From NCBI GenBank assembly GCA_025457745.1, contig JALOTT010000002.1, positions 1 through 35,321 of the forward strand: a DNA stretch of 35,321 nucleotides, given 5' to 3'. Shown in pieces: positions 24,117 through 34,441 of the stretch (positions are counted from its first letter, which is position 1; the number at the start of each line of letters is the position of its first letter). The notes beneath the pieces were generated by a model that saw only the letters and a program-made list of their open reading frames with translations, was not told where the DNA came from and ran no database searches. The DNA comes from Verrucomicrobiota bacterium. GTDB taxonomy: Bacteria > Verrucomicrobiota > Verrucomicrobiia > Limisphaerales > JADLHS01. The position numbers and the translations under genes were made by a program.

Positions 24117-24827
24117 CTACTGCTTGACGACGAGACACTGGGTTTTCCACAACTCGATCACGGTTTCGGGCTTGTCGGCGAAAAACTCGTCGACCGCTTG
24201 TTTCACCCCGGGACAGCTCAGATTTCTGTAATCGTGAGAGAGGATTACCGCCCCTTTGACCATGCGCGGATAGAAAAAATGCAGTCCGGCTTTCGTGGAT
24301 TCGTAGATGTCCGCGTCCAAATGGACCAGCGAGAATCGAATCGGAGTTTTTGCCAGCTCTCCCGCCGAATCGGGAAAGAAGCCCGGATGAAAGAACAGTC
24401 CGCTGAAGCCGCTCAAGTAGCGCTTCACCTCCGCGAGCGACGTCCTGTCGAAATGGCCCGCGCGGTGCTGGTCTAGGTCGCCCCGCACTTCCGGCATGCC
24501 CGCAAACGTGTCAAAAAGGTGCAGGGTTTTGTTCCCTTTGAGCGAGGCGATGAGCTTGGCGGTGCCGCCGCGATACACCCCCAGTTCCGCCAGTTCTCCT
24601 TCCAGTTTCTGGGTGCGCTGCACTAATTGATAAAGATTGAAAAAGTCTTCCAAGGGCTGGACTGTGACATCATCGCCGAGACCTTCGGCATACAGCTCCC
24701 AAAATCTCTGGTCTGACTCAATCGTGTGGTTGCGGATCATTTTCAGCCTGCAGAGCCACCGGGGATGGTGCAGGGACAAGTAACGAAAACCCGCCTTGGC
24801 TGCCGGATCCAAATTCAAGATTCTCAT
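24117..24827 (-). CDS. TylF/MycF family methyltransferase-like
   Basis: GELAELGVYRGGTAKLIASLKGNKTLHLFDTFAGMPE...FSLVHLDADIYESTKAGLHFFYPRMVKGAVILSHDY. Confidence 0.85.
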   Translation of the reverse strand: MRILNLDPAAKAGFRYLSLHHPRWLCRLKMIRNHTIESDQRFWELYAEGLGDDVTVQPLEDFFNLYQLVQRTQKLEGELAELGVYRGGTAKLIASLKGNKTLHLFDTFAGMPEVRGDLDQHRAGHFDRTSLAEVKRYLSGFSGLFFHPGFFPDSAGELAKTPIRFSLVHLDADIYESTKAGLHFFYPRMVKGAVILSHDYRNLSCPGVKQAVDEFFADKPETVIELWKTQCLVVKQ

Positions 24828-25063
24828 AATATCGGACCAACCGGCTCGCGCGCCGTATCCGGGTGATTGATACGTTTTTTTATTGCAGCAGTTGCCATGT
24901 GCATCTTCTTGACGAGGCGTCGCCTCAAACCGACAAGACGTGGTAATCATTTCGCTGACAAAACAGTGTCTGCGGCGTTACTGCCGGCGACCATAAGACA
25001 AGAATACTGTAAGTAAAGCACCAAGCAGCGCGACTGCTCTGCACCGCAGAGGGCAGGCAACCG

Positions 25064-26359
25064 TCATGACCCGCCGCCGGGTTCGTTGTCGCTGCGACTC
25101 CCTGCGCGCATCTTTGCCAGCCAGGCGATGAACAAAACGATGAATGCAACGGCAGCGGACAGCGGCATTACCCGCAGCATCAATTGTGGAGTTTTTCCAA
25201 ACGCCAGCAGGACCAACCAGTAGGTTAATCCCAACCCGCCGTAAAGTAGCGCCACCTTGAACCATCGGCTCGCCAGTGCCCACATCCCCAAGGCTTGAAT
25301 CAGACCGACGAAGGCCATCGTGACCGTAAACCAGCCCACCATGGCCGCTGCTTCTGGTGCTGGCTTTCCAAAAATCAACTTCACTAAAAAGCCGCGGAGC
25401 ACCAGCAGGCCGATCGCGCCGCAAGCCAATCCCACCGCGTAGAACCCCAGCAAACCCAGTTGTGCGCGTAGCGCGCTAACCGTGCGATGGCCGGAACGCG
25501 AGGTGAACAAGACTGTCAGCATTGGCGCCACAACCATCGGCAACGCGCGCCCCAGCAACCCGGCGGCGCTGTAGGTGCCGAGTTCCGGCCCGGCGAAATA
25601 GCGTTGCCCAACGAGCAAATCGCCTTGCGTGAAAAAATAGCCGCCGCCCGCCGACGCGGCGCCCACCAACAAATACTGGCCAAGTTCCTTCGTCCACGGC
25701 GATACCGCATGGCCCGTCCCGCGCAATTCTTTTCGCCAGTAGAGCAGCACGAAATTCGACAAGAGCGCAAACCCTGAAGCGGCCACCGCGGCTTCCGCCA
25801 AGGCGAAATGGCGCGTGGCAGTCCAGCCAAAAAAAATTCTCAACCCCGCGCCCAGCAAACCAATGGCGGCCAGCCGTTTGAACCACGCCAAACCCTGGCA
25901 CAAGCCTGTGCCATACGCGCCCCACAATCCGGCCAGCACGCAGAAGAGTGCCGTCAGCATGAGGCTGCCGCGGGGAAAGTTAAAAAAATCGCTGAGCGGC
26001 TTGACCGCCACGATGGCCAACACGCAACCGCCGATTGTCACCCGAAACAGAAGTCTTTTGCACCCGTCCAGCAGTCCCTGCAACCGCGCCTCCTCGCCGC
26101 TTGCCCGAAAATGGGCCAGATAGTGCGTGATGGCCGTGCTCGCAATCGTCAGCGGCAGACCCAGCAGCCCGATGAAACTCAACGTGCTGTTCAGGTAGCC
26201 GTATTCCGCGCGTTCCAGTTGCCGTCCCATCAACCCTTGGAACGCGTAGTTGCCCAACCCGACCAGCAACCCTGCGGCAGAAAGCAACACCCCGCTCTGC
26301 CAGAGCCGGGCAGAAGACGGAGCAATGCGGGATGTTCCAGCGTGGGTAATCCCGCTCAT
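25064..26359 (-). CDS. Oligosaccharide flippase / polysaccharide biosynthesis membrane protein
   Basis: About 12 hydrophobic segments; GLGNYAFQGLMGRQLERAEYGYLNSTLSFIGLLGLPL N-terminal pattern of Wzx/MATE-like flippases. Confidence 0.8.
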   Translation of the reverse strand: MSGITHAGTSRIAPSSARLWQSGVLLSAAGLLVGLGNYAFQGLMGRQLERAEYGYLNSTLSFIGLLGLPLTIASTAITHYLAHFRASGEEARLQGLLDGCKRLLFRVTIGGCVLAIVAVKPLSDFFNFPRGSLMLTALFCVLAGLWGAYGTGLCQGLAWFKRLAAIGLLGAGLRIFFGWTATRHFALAEAAVAASGFALLSNFVLLYWRKELRGTGHAVSPWTKELGQYLLVGAASAGGGYFFTQGDLLVGQRYFAGPELGTYSAAGLLGRALPMVVAPMLTVLFTSRSGHRTVSALRAQLGLLGFYAVGLACGAIGLLVLRGFLVKLIFGKPAPEAAAMVGWFTVTMAFVGLIQALGMWALASRWFKVALLYGGLGLTYWLVLLAFGKTPQLMLRVMPLSAAVAFIVLFIAWLAKMRAGSRSDNEPGGGS

Positions 26360-26622
26360 TTCAGAAAGCCTTCTACCGCGTCACAAACGCATTTCGCAAA
26401 CAACAGCGAACGCGTCCGCAACGACGACCCTGCCTTAAGGCATGGCAACTGGCCGCCAGTGGCTGATTCACCCCAATGCTGGGGGGACCAGAGTTTCACC
26501 TCATCTGCGCCCGCCGCGAGCGCGTTCAGGTGATGCTGTTGCCCTGCCCGCGCAAGGCAAATGCCCACGATGCCGCCGCCCACCAAGAGTAAGACCGTTG
26601 TGATCATGCCAGCCGTAGTCAT
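26356..26622 (-). CDS. Small hypothetical protein with N-terminal hydrophobic segment
   Basis: MTTAGMITTVLLLVGGGIVGICLARAG...; 4-nt overlap with the flippase start. Confidence 0.35.
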   Translation of the reverse strand: MTTAGMITTVLLLVGGGIVGICLARAGQQHHLNALAAGADEVKLWSPQHWGESATGGQLPCLKAGSSLRTRSLLFAKCVCDAVEGFLK

Positions 26623-26777
26623 CGGAACAGGTGTTATGAATTGCCCCGGTCACGCCGGTCCAGAGTTGCCATCACCCCTCCATTATCGTTTTTAGCCCTG
26701 CCAGACAACAAAGATTCAAGGGAAGCAGGCTACAGTGTGTGCGTCGGTTGTTTCATCCCCTTGGAGTTCTCCCGCGC

Positions 26778-28304
26778 TTACCCCCAAATCTGCCGGTCGA
26801 GCGAGCGGTATTGAATCGCCTCGCCCACGTGATCGCTGTTCAGATTTTCCGAAGCCGCCAAGTCCGCAATCGTCCGTGCTACTTTCAGAATCCGGTCGTA
26901 GGCGCGGGCGCTTAGGTTCCAGTCGGCCATTGCGTTTTGCAGCAACTGCTTCGTCGCTTCGTCGAGCGGACAGAACTCCTTGAGCTCCTTTGATCCCATC
27001 CGCGCGTTGCAGGTGATTTTTGGTTTGTGCGCGAACCGGGTTTGCTGCCGTTGGCGCGCGGCTACCACGCGCTCCCGAATGTCCGCTGAAGTTTCGCCGG
27101 TGCGGTCGCCGGAAATCTCGCGGAACTTCACTGGCGGCACTTCCACGTGCAGATCAATGCGGTCGAGCAACGGGCCGGAAATACGGCCAAGATAATTTTG
27201 AATTTCCCGCGGCGAACTCTTTGATTCGCCGGGCATTTTTCCATCCGGCGTCGGGTTCATCGCGGCCACGAGCATGAATTGGGATGGGAAAGTCATCGTG
27301 CCCGCCGCGCGCGAAATGGTGACGCGGCCTTCCTCCAGCGGTTGGCGCATCGTCTCCAGCACGCTGCGTTTGAACTCGGGCAACTCATCCAGAAACAACA
27401 CGCCGTGGTGGGCGAGTGATATTTCGCCCGGCGTGGGATTGATGCTGCCGCCCAGCAAACCAGCGTCGCTCGCCGTGTGATGCGGCGTGCGGAACGGGCG
27501 GCGGGTCACGAGGCCAACCCCCACCGGCAACAGGCCGACGATGCTGTGAATCTTGGTCGTTTCTAGCGCCTCGTCCAAAGTCAGCGGCGGGAGAATCGTC
27601 GGCAGGCGTTTCGCGAGCATGGATTTGCCGGTGCCCGGCGGGCCGATGAGCAGCACGTTGTGCCCGCCCGCCGCTGCGATTTCCAATGCGCGCTTCACCG
27701 ATTCCTGGCCTTTGACCTCGGCGAAATCCACATCGTCATCGTGCGGTTGGTTGAACATTTTCGCGATATCCGCCTTCGTGGGCGCGAGTTTGATTTCACC
27801 TTCAAGAAACTGGGCAGCTTCGCGGAGATTTTGTACGGGAATGACTTGCAAACCGTCCACCACGGCGGCCTCGGCGGCGTTTTCCGCCGGAACGAGTACG
27901 CCGGTCTTGCCGTCGGCCTTCGCGCGCAGGGCCACGGGCAGCACGCCTTTGCAAGATCGCACCGCACCGGTGAGCGCGAGTTCGCCGACGGCGAGGAAGT
28001 TGTCGAACTGGTCGGTTTCGATTTGTTCGCTGGCGGCGAGGATGCCGAGCGCGATGGGCAGATCAAAGCTTGGCCCTTCCTTCTTCACGTCAGCGGGCGC
28101 AAGGTTGATGGTGGTGCGGCCCATGGGGAATTTGTAGCCGGAATTGGTGAGCGCGGTGGACACGCGGTCGCGCGATTCTTTCACCGCCGCGTCCGGCAAG
28201 CCGACGATGACGACGAGGGTGTCGCCCCAGCCGGAATTGACTTCGACCTCGACGGGGTAGGCCTCAATGCCGTTTAACGCGGCGGAACAAACCTTGGCTA
28301 ACAT
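26778..28304 (-). CDS. comM: YifB/ComM-family Mg chelatase-like AAA+ ATPase
   Basis: MLAKVCSAALNGIEAYPVEVEVNSGWGDTLVVIVGLPDAAVKESRDRV; HNVLLIGPPGTGKSMLAKRLPTILPPL; GVLFLDELPEF. Confidence 0.95.
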   Translation of the reverse strand: MLAKVCSAALNGIEAYPVEVEVNSGWGDTLVVIVGLPDAAVKESRDRVSTALTNSGYKFPMGRTTINLAPADVKKEGPSFDLPIALGILAASEQIETDQFDNFLAVGELALTGAVRSCKGVLPVALRAKADGKTGVLVPAENAAEAAVVDGLQVIPVQNLREAAQFLEGEIKLAPTKADIAKMFNQPHDDDVDFAEVKGQESVKRALEIAAAGGHNVLLIGPPGTGKSMLAKRLPTILPPLTLDEALETTKIHSIVGLLPVGVGLVTRRPFRTPHHTASDAGLLGGSINPTPGEISLAHHGVLFLDELPEFKRSVLETMRQPLEEGRVTISRAAGTMTFPSQFMLVAAMNPTPDGKMPGESKSSPREIQNYLGRISGPLLDRIDLHVEVPPVKFREISGDRTGETSADIRERVVAARQRQQTRFAHKPKITCNARMGSKELKEFCPLDEATKQLLQNAMADWNLSARAYDRILKVARTIADLAASENLNSDHVGEAIQYRSLDRQIWG

Positions 28305-28423
28305 GCGTGAGTTATGTTCGAGCCAAGGGCAAAGTGCAATGCGGTTTTTTGTGGCGATCCATGGTTCACAACCTGGCCCAAGATGCTTCAGGTAAGCGCC
28401 TCGGGTTCGCGAGCCGGGCTGGA

Positions 28424-30283
28424 TTATTTTTTTTTGGCCGGCGCCGCCGTCGGCGTCGTTACCGGCGGTTCCATTTTCCAGCGTTTCCAATCGGTCAGGA
28501 ACAATTGTTCGGGGAGAAAACCCGATGGCGCCTCGCGCAACGGAAAGGTTGGCGGGATTTCGCGGCGCAACATGCTGTCGAGGACGAAGTTGCCCCAACT
28601 GTGCTCGCCCGCCCGCACCCATTGCGTGAGGAAACGACTGTCCATCGTCTGTGGTGTCAGGTAAAGCGCCCGCACCGGTTTCTGCAGGTCGTTCACGGCG
28701 AAGAACTGCTCTTGCGCGTCGAGCGTCGTCCAGATGCACTGGCGGTTGCCGTACCACGCGACCGCCCACGGAATGTCGCTCATCATCAGTTCATTCTCCT
28801 TCATCCAGCCGGACACCTGTTGGATCGCGGGCGGGTAATAGGGCGGATACATCACCGGAATGGTGCTGGGCGGCAGGAACGTGAACGCCATCGGCAGGCA
28901 CATGATGAAGGCAAACAATCCCACCACAAAGTAGCGCATCCCGAGGAACAGCAACTTCATCTGTTCGAGCAACAGGAAAAACAAGCTCACCCCAAGGACA
29001 AAGATCAGCGGCACCAAAAGCACCAGCAGGTTCTCGGAATTAAGCTCCGGCGAATCCTCCGACAACTGGGTCCGCCCCATGGCTTGAACGATGACGAGCA
29101 TGGCCAGGCTCATCATGAGGAAATAACGCAGCCGGCGGATGGCCGGGCTGTTGAATCCGAGCAGCAGGCCCGCCAGAAACAGTGGCGTCAACCAACTGCC
29201 GCCCAACCGGGGGAGATCATTTTGCAGGATTTGCCGCGAGTTGCTCAACAGCTTGTGGGTGAAAGTCCCCAGTCTCATGCCCGGCTGGCTGAAGTTCGGC
29301 TCCAACGTGCGCCCCAATTTGTTTTCCGGAAACATGGCGGTTCCCTCTATGACGGCAAAAGTCGCCGTGCCGAACGGCGCCCCACAAATCCGGTAATTGC
29401 GATAGACCCACGGTGACAGCACCGCCGCGAACACCATCAGCGCCAACAGACACAGCGCTGCCCGGCGCTGCCCGGCGAAGAGGATGAAAAACAACAGGAC
29501 CGGCACCATCATCCAGCCGAAAGCATAACGCGTGAGCGCCCCCAACCCGACCAGCAGGCCCGCCGCCACCGCCAGCAGCCGTATCCCCCGCAATCCCCAT
29601 TTCGGCTCGCGCACCTCGCGTTCGATGAACACCAGACACCAGACGAGCCCCATGAAAATCAGCAACAACAGCAGGGTGGACAGGCCCGACACGCTGAATC
29701 GCCAAAGCAGCTCGCAGCTCAACAACAAGATGCCCGACAACCACGCCACACCCGGGTCGAACAGCCGACGCGCCAGCAGAAACGTCAGCAGGATGACCGC
29801 AAAAAATATTACTTCGTTGAAGAGGCTGATCAAAAAATCCGGTTCATAGCGCCAGAACCGCCCGTTCTGGCTCCAAAACGGCTTGGGCGGGCCAATGACC
29901 CACTTGAACGGCAACACTTTCATCAACGCCGCCAGCACGCAGGGATACCCCGGCGGGTTGGCCAGGTCTGGATGCCGTCCTCGGATGTGCGCGTAGTCGG
30001 CATTCTTGTCCGGTGGCACGACGCCGAACCTCGCCTCACTGCGTTTCTTGACGAGGTAAAGGCTGAATGGCCGGACAAACTGCGTCGTGTAGCCGTTGCC
30101 CTCGGCGAGATTGCGCCCCACCTGCGCGGCGTCCATGGCCTCCTGCGTGCTGAAATTACGGTACGAACGCCAGTTATACCCCACCATCAGCATCACTACC
30201 GCCAGGCATGCCAGACTCACCTTCAAGTAGCGCATGCCCGACCCGACTTCGATCTTGTGAATCACATCTTGTAGAAATGGCAT
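28424..30283 (-). CDS. Multi-pass membrane protein, ArnT/PMT-like glycosyltransferase architecture
   Basis: N-terminal TM, periplasmic-type loop, many TM helices, soluble C-terminal tail. Confidence 0.65.
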   Translation of the reverse strand: MPFLQDVIHKIEVGSGMRYLKVSLACLAVVMLMVGYNWRSYRNFSTQEAMDAAQVGRNLAEGNGYTTQFVRPFSLYLVKKRSEARFGVVPPDKNADYAHIRGRHPDLANPPGYPCVLAALMKVLPFKWVIGPPKPFWSQNGRFWRYEPDFLISLFNEVIFFAVILLTFLLARRLFDPGVAWLSGILLLSCELLWRFSVSGLSTLLLLLIFMGLVWCLVFIEREVREPKWGLRGIRLLAVAAGLLVGLGALTRYAFGWMMVPVLLFFILFAGQRRAALCLLALMVFAAVLSPWVYRNYRICGAPFGTATFAVIEGTAMFPENKLGRTLEPNFSQPGMRLGTFTHKLLSNSRQILQNDLPRLGGSWLTPLFLAGLLLGFNSPAIRRLRYFLMMSLAMLVIVQAMGRTQLSEDSPELNSENLLVLLVPLIFVLGVSLFFLLLEQMKLLFLGMRYFVVGLFAFIMCLPMAFTFLPPSTIPVMYPPYYPPAIQQVSGWMKENELMMSDIPWAVAWYGNRQCIWTTLDAQEQFFAVNDLQKPVRALYLTPQTMDSRFLTQWVRAGEHSWGNFVLDSMLRREIPPTFPLREAPSGFLPEQLFLTDWKRWKMEPPVTTPTAAPAKKK

Positions 30284-30286
30284 AAA

Positions 30287-31654
30287 TCAAAATCCCTCCA
30301 GATGATACGTGTGCAGTTTGCGGTGGAACGTGCGCCGGCTCATGCCGATTCTTTTCGCGGCCACCGTGCGATTGCCTTTGGTTTCTTTCAAAGCGCGGAT
30401 GATCAATTGTTTTTCGGCCTCCTTCACCGTCAAGTCATTCCGCGCCAGCATCCGCGCTGGGGCGGCCGCTTCCCCGCCCCCCCCCGCGCGCACTGACGGC
30501 GGCAGATCGCGCGCGCTGATTTTTTCGCCCCGGCACAGCACCACCGCGTGCTCGATGGCGGCGCGCAACTCGCGCACGTTGCCGGGCCAGGTATAATTCA
30601 TCAACAACTCCAGCGCGTCGGCCGTGAAATCACTGACCGGTTTGCCGTTCTCGTTGGCGAATTCGCGCAGGAAATTCAGCGCCAGCAAGGGAATGTCCCC
30701 CGTCCGCTCGCGCAACGCCGGCAGATGAATCTCCACCACGCGCAACCGGAAAAACAGATCGTCGCGGAACGTTCCGGCTTTTACGAGATCCTCCAGGTTC
30801 TTGTTCGTCGCCGCGATGAGCCGCAGGTCCGCCGTCAGGGTCTTGTTCGACCCCACGCGCTCAAACGTGCGCTCGCCGAGGAAGCGCAGCAGTTTGATTT
30901 GAATCGTCGCGTCAATCTCGCCGATTTCGTCCAGGAACAGCGTCCCGCCCTGCGCCTGCTCGAAGCGCCCGATGCGTCGTTCGTGCGCGCCGGTGAACGC
31001 GCCACGCTCGTGGCCGAACAACTCGCTCTCCAGCAGCGTTGGCGACAATGCCGCGCAATGCACGACTACAAGCGGCTGCTTCGCGCGCGGGCTGAGTTGA
31101 TGAATTGCCTTCGCAATAAGTTCCTTGCCCGTGCCGCTTTCTCCGGAGAGCAACACCGCGGCGCGCGTCGGCGCGACCTGCTGCACGACCTCGAAGACTT
31201 CCTGGATCAGCGGTGATTCGCCGATGATGTTTTCCATGCCGAACTTCGTGTCGAGCTGCTGGCGCAACGAAACGTTCTCCACCTCGAGCGTTTGCTGGCG
31301 TAACGCGCGGGCGATGCGCATTTCCAGTTCGTCAATTTGCAGCCGGCCCTTGGCAATATAATCGTCGGCGCCCCGCTTCATGGCGTCCACCGCGAGTTCC
31401 TCCGAACCGTAGGCGGTCATCAGGATGCAGATCGGCGGTTTGGAGAGGGACTTCGCGCGAGCGATCAGCTTCAGGCCGTCCTCGTTGGGCAACCGGAAGT
31501 CCGTGAGCAACACGTCGAAGTTCTCGCGTTCGAGCAATTCCGTGGCGGCCTTGGCATCCTCGGCCAGGTAAACGTCGTAACGGTCCTCCAGCGCGGCGCG
31601 CAACCCTTCGCGCGTCGGTTTCTCGTCGTCCACTATGAGCAAGGTTGGTTTCAT
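30287..31654 (-). CDS. NtrC-family sigma-54-dependent response regulator
   Basis: [18 protein letters not shown] receiver; [15 protein letters not shown] Walker [25 protein letters not shown]; Fis-type [23 protein letters not shown]. Confidence 0.96.
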   Translation of the reverse strand: MKPTLLIVDDEKPTREGLRAALEDRYDVYLAEDAKAATELLERENFDVLLTDFRLPNEDGLKLIARAKSLSKPPICILMTAYGSEELAVDAMKRGADDYIAKGRLQIDELEMRIARALRQQTLEVENVSLRQQLDTKFGMENIIGESPLIQEVFEVVQQVAPTRAAVLLSGESGTGKELIAKAIHQLSPRAKQPLVVVHCAALSPTLLESELFGHERGAFTGAHERRIGRFEQAQGGTLFLDEIGEIDATIQIKLLRFLGERTFERVGSNKTLTADLRLIAATNKNLEDLVKAGTFRDDLFFRLRVVEIHLPALRERTGDIPLLALNFLREFANENGKPVSDFTADALELLMNYTWPGNVRELRAAIEHAVVLCRGEKISARDLPPSVRAGGGGEAAAPARMLARNDLTVKEAEKQLIIRALKETKGNRTVAAKRIGMSRRTFHRKLHTYHLEGF

Positions 31655-31690
31655 CTGTTCAGTTCACGCAAAACGCCATCCGCAAAACGA

Positions 31691-32947
31691 TTAGTCATGC
31701 AACGGCGCCTCCAGCAGCCGCTGCCGCCGCTCGTGCAACGGCAGCCAGATACGAAACGTCGTGCCGCGGCCCACGTGGCTTTCCAATTCAATGCGCCCGC
31801 CGTGCGCCCGAACGATGCGCTGCACGATCATCAGGCCCAGGCCTGTGCCCTTTTTCTTCGTGGTGTAAAATGGCTCAAAGATGCGGTTGAGTTGCTCCTG
31901 CGGAATCCCGCCGCCGGTGTCGGCCACGCTCACCCACACGCCGTCCATCCCTTCACCGGTCTGTAACGTCAGCGTGCCGCCCCTGGTCATCGCCTGCGCT
32001 GCGTTCTTCACGAGGTTGACCAGCGCCTGTTGGATTTGCGTCGGGTCAATCGCCGTGGCGGACAACTGGCGCGCCGGTTTGGACTTTACGGTCACGCCGC
32101 GGTTGTTGAGTTCGGGCTGGAGCAAATCGAGCGTCTTGTGGACGACCTCATTGAGGGTCGTGACCTTGAGTTGCAACGGCGCCGGGCGGATGGCCTGAAG
32201 AAATTGGGTGACGATGTAATCCAGCCGGTTGATTTCGCCCTTGGCCACCGAAAGATACTGATCCAACTTCGCCGCCAAGTCCGCCGTTTCGTTTTCTGCC
32301 GCCAGAATTTGCGAGCGTGGCCGCGACGACGCCATGCCGCCCGCCCCGCCACGATTGGAGGCCGCCTTCAATTTCTTCAACGCGCGTTCCATGAGTTGCA
32401 GGTGGATGTGCAGCGCGTTGAGCGGATTGCCAATCTCGTGCGCGACACTCGCGGCCAATAGCGTTAGCGCCTGCACGCGCTCGCTTTCGATGGCTTCGAA
32501 GGTTTTCTGCCGCGCCTCGGTGGCGTCGTGCAAAATCAGCGCCAGGCCGGTGTTGCCCCTGGCTTCACCGTCCAACGGGGCGGCGTAGAGCCGCAGAAAC
32601 CGCGGACGCGGATATTGCACCTCAAACTCGTGCCGCACGACGTGTTGCCCACCGACAGCGTCAACGCGCGAAATCTTCTCCCAATCCACTTCCGGCAGGA
32701 TTTCGTTAAGGTGCTGTCCTTCCACACTCGGTTGCAGGCCGAGTAGGCGCGTCACCGCTTGGTTGAAGTAAATGATCCGCCCGCGTTCGTCCACCACGAG
32801 CACCCCGTCCTCAATCGTGTTGAACAGCGTTTCCAGAAAACTTCGCTCGCGCGCCAATCGCTGCACGACGGTCTGCAAACCTTCCGCGTCGAGCCGGCCG
32901 ATGCGCCCGAGGACTTTGTCGAGGAAACTGGATTTGGCGGCAGCCAT
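31691..32947 (-). CDS. PAS-containing sensor histidine kinase (NtrB-like)
   Basis: PAS region TIEDGVLVVDERGRIIYFNQAVTRLLG; H-box ASVAHEIGNPLNALHIHLQLM; VNLVKNAAQAM; VADTGGGIPQEQLNRIFEPFYTTKKKGTGLGLMIVQRI. Confidence 0.95.
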   Translation of the reverse strand: MAAAKSSFLDKVLGRIGRLDAEGLQTVVQRLARERSFLETLFNTIEDGVLVVDERGRIIYFNQAVTRLLGLQPSVEGQHLNEILPEVDWEKISRVDAVGGQHVVRHEFEVQYPRPRFLRLYAAPLDGEARGNTGLALILHDATEARQKTFEAIESERVQALTLLAASVAHEIGNPLNALHIHLQLMERALKKLKAASNRGGAGGMASSRPRSQILAAENETADLAAKLDQYLSVAKGEINRLDYIVTQFLQAIRPAPLQLKVTTLNEVVHKTLDLLQPELNNRGVTVKSKPARQLSATAIDPTQIQQALVNLVKNAAQAMTRGGTLTLQTGEGMDGVWVSVADTGGGIPQEQLNRIFEPFYTTKKKGTGLGLMIVQRIVRAHGGRIELESHVGRGTTFRIWLPLHERRQRLLEAPLHD

Positions 32948-32956
32948 GGCTCATAA

Positions 32957-33055
32957 ATGAAGAATGAAGAACGAAGAATGAAAAAAAATCCTCGCACGGC
33001 GCGCTTCAAGGCTATCCGACTTTTCATTCTTCATTCGACTTTCTTCATTCTGCAT
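32957..33055. repeat. Inverted pair of heptanucleotide arrays between the histidine kinase start and corA stop
   Basis: ATGAAGA ATGAAGA ACGAAGA ATGAAAA (32957-32984) and TTTTCAT TCTTCAT TCGACTT TCTTCAT TCTGCAT (33021-33055). Confidence 0.85.
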
Positions 33056-33060
33056 TGTTT

Positions 33061-34061
33061 TCAAAGCCATTTCTTCTTCTTCATCCACCACAAGGTGGCC
33101 AAGGTTGAGACCACCGTCAGGCCGATGGCCCAGGCATAGCCGTGTTTCGAGTTTAGTTCGGGCATCTGCTGGGTGTAGTTCATCCCATACCAGGTGCCGA
33201 CAATCATGACGGGCGTGGTAATGACCGTGATCATGGTCAGCAATTTTACCACCTCGCCGGTCTGGTTGGACGACATGTTGAGGTAAATCTGCAAAATCCC
33301 CGTGAGTGAATCCATGTAGCCCTGCGCGCGCTCGGAGATGTGAAACAGCCCGTCGTAAACATCGCGGTAATACGGCACCAGGTGCGGGCGGATCAATTTG
33401 AACTCACCCTGCGCAAACCGCGCCAGCACTTCCCGCTGCGGGCCGATGATCTGTCGCAGGTGGATCACTTCCTTTTTCACCTGCAAAATCTTGTTCAGCG
33501 TTTCCTTGCCTGGATGTTGCAACGCCAGGTGTTCCAGTTCGGCGATTTCCAGCGAGAGTTCCTCCAACGCCGGCTTGTAATTATCCACGATGGAATCCAG
33601 CAGCGTGTGGGCCACGCGATCCGGCGCGCGCGCGATGTGCATGTTGGCCTTGACCGCGCGTTCCTCGGTTTGTGAAACACTGCGCAACGGCGTGGCGTGG
33701 TAGGTGACCAGAAAATTCTTCCCGAGGAAGAAATTCAGTTCGCTGGTGGCAAACACGCCGTCTTTACGGCTGTAGTCCACCGCGTGAATCACCATGAAAA
33801 GATACGGCGCGAACTTGTCTTCCTCCTTGGGCGCATACTCCTCGACTTTGGGTGACGGGCTGGCCTTCACGCAATCCTCGATGGACAACGGATGGAAATG
33901 GAGCGGTCTTCCAAAACAAATTTTGTCTCCTCCGGCGTCGGGCCTTCAAGGTCAATCCAGAGAAAGAGGTTGGTGTCGCTGAGCAGCGTGGGCATCAGGA
34001 ACATCTCGATGTTCTTGCTGTGCAGGCGGCCCTGCGTGGTGAATGCCAGCGAGCGAATCAT
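33061..34061 (-). pseudogene. corA: CorA-family Mg2+/Co2+ transporter split by a 1-nt frameshift near 33901
   Basis: N-terminal part LFLWIDLEGPTPEETKFVLEDR in one frame (33867-34061); remainder HFHPLSIEDCVKA...MIVGTWYGMNYTQQMPEL in the other (33061-33888 and upstream). One inserted base would restore VLEDRFHFHPLSIEDC. GMN signature intact. Confidence 0.85.
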
Positions 34062-34346
34062 AATAAAATGGCTTTATGCCTGTGCGTTCTATCGTGTCAG
34101 CCTGTCGCAGAAATTAGGCTGCCGGCGGCGAAAGGCAAGGCTTGTTTGCCGCGTAAATACTGCAAAAAATGAAGACATCCGCCACCCCGGAAACCTGCCC
34201 AGTAAGCGCCGCTGGCAATGGTTCGTTTCTACGTAATTAGCGCTGATTCGGCACAGGGATTCTGGGGGCGGATTCAAGTGGCTGGCGCAAGTGGACGGAG
34301 GTGGGTGAAAGATGTCATGAGGAGTTTGGCAGGCAAGGCAATTGGT

Positions 34347-34368
34347 GTCACAAGCAAGGAGCGACCCC
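34347..34368 (+). repeat. Left copy of an inverted repeat flanking the lipoprotein gene
   Basis: gtcacaagcaaggagcgacccc; inverted partner around 35147-35169 (ggggtcgctccttactttttgac). Confidence 0.6.
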
Positions 34369-34441
34369 CCTCACGTTTAGTTTCACCTCTCCGGCCATTT
34401 TGTTTTTGACGGCGACGCGGGAAAAGGAGAAAAGTGGCGGC

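Noticed and set aside
23863-24150. 95-aa minus-strand ORF (SARTEWHAPPPTETDPSARTAWRALPRL)
   Set aside because: Translation of the intergenic tandem repeat at locus E; no independent coding evidence.
26356-26622. Small ORF upstream of the flippase as a novel toxin or membrane peptide
   Set aside because: Only evidence is a hydrophobic N-terminus and 4-nt overlap; listed as low-confidence CDS without a functional claim.
28307-29416. 369-aa plus-strand ORF rich in His/Gln
   Set aside because: Antisense shadow of the membrane glycosyltransferase-like gene.
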